Shown piece by piece: positions 4,493 through 6,249 of a DNA stretch of 6,249 nucleotides (position 1 is the stretch's first letter; each line of letters opens with the position of its first letter). This DNA is from an uncultured bacterium (GTDB lineage Bacteria; Bacillota; Clostridia; Lachnospirales; Lachnospiraceae). The stretch spans positions 1-6,249 of the forward strand of contig CALBJL010000189.1 of NCBI GenBank assembly GCA_937893485.1, written 5' to 3'. The notes under the pieces are model-generated. The model saw nothing but the letters and a program-made list of their open reading frames with translations. It was not told the DNA's origin and made no database searches. A program made the translations under genes and the position numbers.

Positions 4493-6249
4493 TCAGTCAC
4501 GCCTCGTTGTTTCACGAATCCACACTTCCATCTCGCCCATTCCACGGTTATTCCAACAGAAATACGGTATCGCGGTAAGCTCCACAGGCTTTTCATCCAC
4601 TTTTTCTGATCCATACAGACCACCCGTCCATTGATCTTCACAAAGACGGTACCCACTTGCTTTTATAACCACACAGCCATTGCAGAGATCACTTTCTGCG
4701 GTCTTCAGCTTTTCTGTCGTATCAACGCTGATTGCAGAAAGATTTGCTCCGTTATCAATTTCTTCCAGACAATAGACTAAGGGACCTCTGACAATCGCCA
4801 CTTTTCCTGCATCTTCCCTCACGGACGGATTTGCACGTACAAATTTTGCCGGTGCATCAAACACTGCCTTAATATGGACTGCATCTTCTACGAAAACGAC
4901 TGCATATCCATTCACAGATTCCACCTTCAGCTCCGTTTCACCGCATGTAAGCGCATAGTTTTCTGCAAAATCCGGGATGCGAAGCATCAGCTTTACCGGT
5001 TGCCCAGAGCGATTTGTCACCGTATAATCCGCACGCATCTTCCACGGATATCGTGTCTCACAATCAATATGTAAAGTTCCATCTCCGGTACTGAACTCTG
5101 TATTTCCGGCAACAAACAGATTAACATACAATGCCCGTTCTTCCTGATCCCAGCTATAGATATATTGTCCGAGCGATGCCAGTGTGCGCGCAATGTTGGG
5201 CGGACAACATGCCACGCCAAACCATTTCTGGCGTACCGGCTTTACATGTTCCCGGGAGGTCCGGTCCATACATGCAGGCGGCCACACTTCCAACGGATTC
5301 ACATAGAAAAAGCTCCGTCCGTCAAGCGCGATTCCCGCTAATACCGTGTTATACAACGCCCGTTCCACGACATCAATATACTTTGCTTCCTTTGTGATCT
5401 GCGCCATCCGAAGCCCAAACAGCGCCAGACCGATCGATGCACAGCTCTCCGCATAATTAAAACCATTCGGCAGATCATAATCAGTAGTAAAACGTTCCAA
5501 TATGCCCGAAGATCCGATACCACCGGTCAGATACATCCGCTTTTCCACAATATTATTCCAGATCGTTTTGCATGCATCCATCAGTTCCTGATCCTGATAT
5601 TCATACGCAATGTCTGCCATCGCACAGTACATATATACCGCACGCACCGCATGTCCCTCAGCGGTTGTCTGTTGTCTGACTGGCAGATGCGACTGGGAAT
5701 ATTTTGTATCATAATTTGCAAATTCCGGAAAAATCCGTTTATAACCGGGTCTTGCCATTTCCTTTAAAAAATAATTTTCTCCTACGCCTCTCGCATCTAG
5801 GAAATATTTTGCCTGATCCAGATATTTGCGGACACCGGTCGTGTAATACAGCTTTACCAGTCCGATCTCCACCTCCTGGTGTCCCGGATAACCGTGGATC
5901 TTTCCTTCCTCAAAACCGAATGTATCACAGATCAGGTCTGCAAACTTACATAAGCAGTCCAACAGCTTTTTCTTTCCGGTTCCGTGATAATATGCGACTG
6001 CCGCCTCCATCAGATGTCCGGCGGTGTACAGCTCATGCCCTTCACACAGATTCGTCCATCGCTCTCCGGGGGCCTCAATCGTAAAATAAGTATTGATATA
6101 TCCGTCCGGCTGCTGTGCCTCGGCGATCAGGTCAATGACATCATCCGCCGTTTTTTCCAGTTTCTCATCCGGAAAGCACTCCAGTGTAAAACCAACTGCT
6201 TCCAGCCATTTTGCAATATCCGTATCCTGAAACACTGCTCCGTAAAACT
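4493..6249 (-). CDS. GH127 beta-L-arabinofuranosidase, 5' end outside the window
   Basis: About 585 residues are visible. The reading frame runs off the right edge (FYGAV precedes FQDTDIAKWLEA), so the GTG at 6235 is an internal Val, not the start. The sequence matches glycoside hydrolase family 127, typified by HypBA1 of Bifidobacterium longum (658 aa), which releases L-arabinofuranose from beta-linked arabino-oligosaccharides, usually in the cytoplasm. Numbering from GTG 6235, Glu247 fits the acid/base, Cys343 in ACCPPN the nucleophile, and Glu263, Cys265, Cys343 and Cys344 the zinc ligands; spacings agree with HypBA1 (E322, E338, C340, C417, C418) within one residue. The alpha/alpha-barrel occupies about 1-360, followed by beta-sandwich domains. 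About 70-75 N-terminal residues are missing. All key residues are intact. The gene is convergent with the HxlR gene and probably belongs to a separate carbohydrate-use locus. Confidence 0.93.
   Translation of the reverse strand, partial: FYGAVFQDTDIAKWLEAVGFTLECFPDEKLEKTADDVIDLIAEAQQPDGYINTYFTIEAPGERWTNLCEGHELYTAGHLMEAAVAYYHGTGKKKLLDCLCKFADLICDTFGFEEGKIHGYPGHQEVEIGLVKLYYTTGVRKYLDQAKYFLDARGVGENYFLKEMARPGYKRIFPEFANYDTKYSQSHLPVRQQTTAEGHAVRAVYMYCAMADIAYEYQDQELMDACKTIWNNIVEKRMYLTGGIGSSGILERFTTDYDLPNGFNYAESCASIGLALFGLRMAQITKEAKYIDVVERALYNTVLAGIALDGRSFFYVNPLEVWPPACMDRTSREHVKPVRQKWFGVACCPPNIARTLASLGQYIYSWDQEERALYVNLFVAGNTEFSTGDGTLHIDCETRYPWKMRADYTVTNRSGQPVKLMLRIPDFAENYALTCGETELKVESVNGYAVVFVEDAVHIKAVFDAPAKFVRANPSVREDAGKVAIVRGPLVYCLEEIDNGANLSAISVDTTEKLKTAESDLCNGCVVIKASGYRLCEDQWTGGLYGSEKVDEKPVELTAIPYFCWNNRGMGEMEVWIRETTRRD

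Noticed and set aside
5704..6084. 126-codon plus-strand frame inside the GH127 gene
   Set aside because: Antisense shadow of a well-conserved enzyme; no ribosome binding site or recognisable motif.
6233..6235. GTG as the start of the GH127 gene
   Set aside because: The frame stays open to the window edge with family-like residues (FYGAV), and about 70-75 N-terminal residues of the family are missing.

Overview
The window looks like the chromosome of an anaerobic gut Firmicute (Clostridia, probably Lachnospiraceae). The basis is AGGAGG-type ribosome binding sites, moderate GC, several Fe-S proteins, an HxlR regulator and a GH127 arabinofuranosidase. The taxonomic call is inference from gene content, not a search result.

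The core is a compact minus-strand operon running from about 3922 down to 158. In transcription order it encodes: (1) a 48-aa peptide at 3776-3922, with an AGGAGGG ribosome binding site and two tandem ACGX motifs, whose short reading frame lies inside a longer spurious frame; (2) a radical SAM/SPASM enzyme (2472-3530) of the kind that modifies such peptides; (3) a PPOX-type flavin domain fused to a two-cluster ferredoxin (1819-2478); (4) a zinc-containing macrodomain ADP-ribosyl hydrolase (1041-1814); and (5) a SirTM-type sirtuin with Gln in place of the usual catalytic His (158-1090). From gene 2 onward the genes overlap or sit 4 nt apart, so they are very probably co-transcribed. The operon therefore joins a RiPP-type peptide maturation cassette (ACGX system) to a writer/eraser pair for protein ADP-ribosylation. 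The usual SirTM/macrodomain partners, a GcvH-like protein and a lipoate ligase, are absent from the window. This combination is the main point of interest.

Divergent from the operon is an HxlR-family regulator (4122-4448) with a conserved N-terminal Cys. The roughly 200 bp between it and the peptide gene hold two tandem inverted repeats with the same CTTTTT spacer, 19 bp centre to centre, plus a 14-bp palindrome and plausible promoters in both directions. The regulator probably controls the peptide operon and itself.

The peptide-maturase interval (3531-3775, no confident gene) contains a long imperfect inverted repeat (3574-3730) and a possible 30-aa reading frame coupled to the maturase start. 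A second strong hairpin lies inside the peptide coding sequence. Downstream of the sirtuin, 1-157 has no gene and is filled with nested inverted repeats, including a likely minus-strand terminator.

The right third (4493-6249) is an unrelated minus-strand GH127 beta-L-arabinofuranosidase, convergent with the regulator, separated from it by a GC-rich hairpin and cut by the window edge at its N-terminus.
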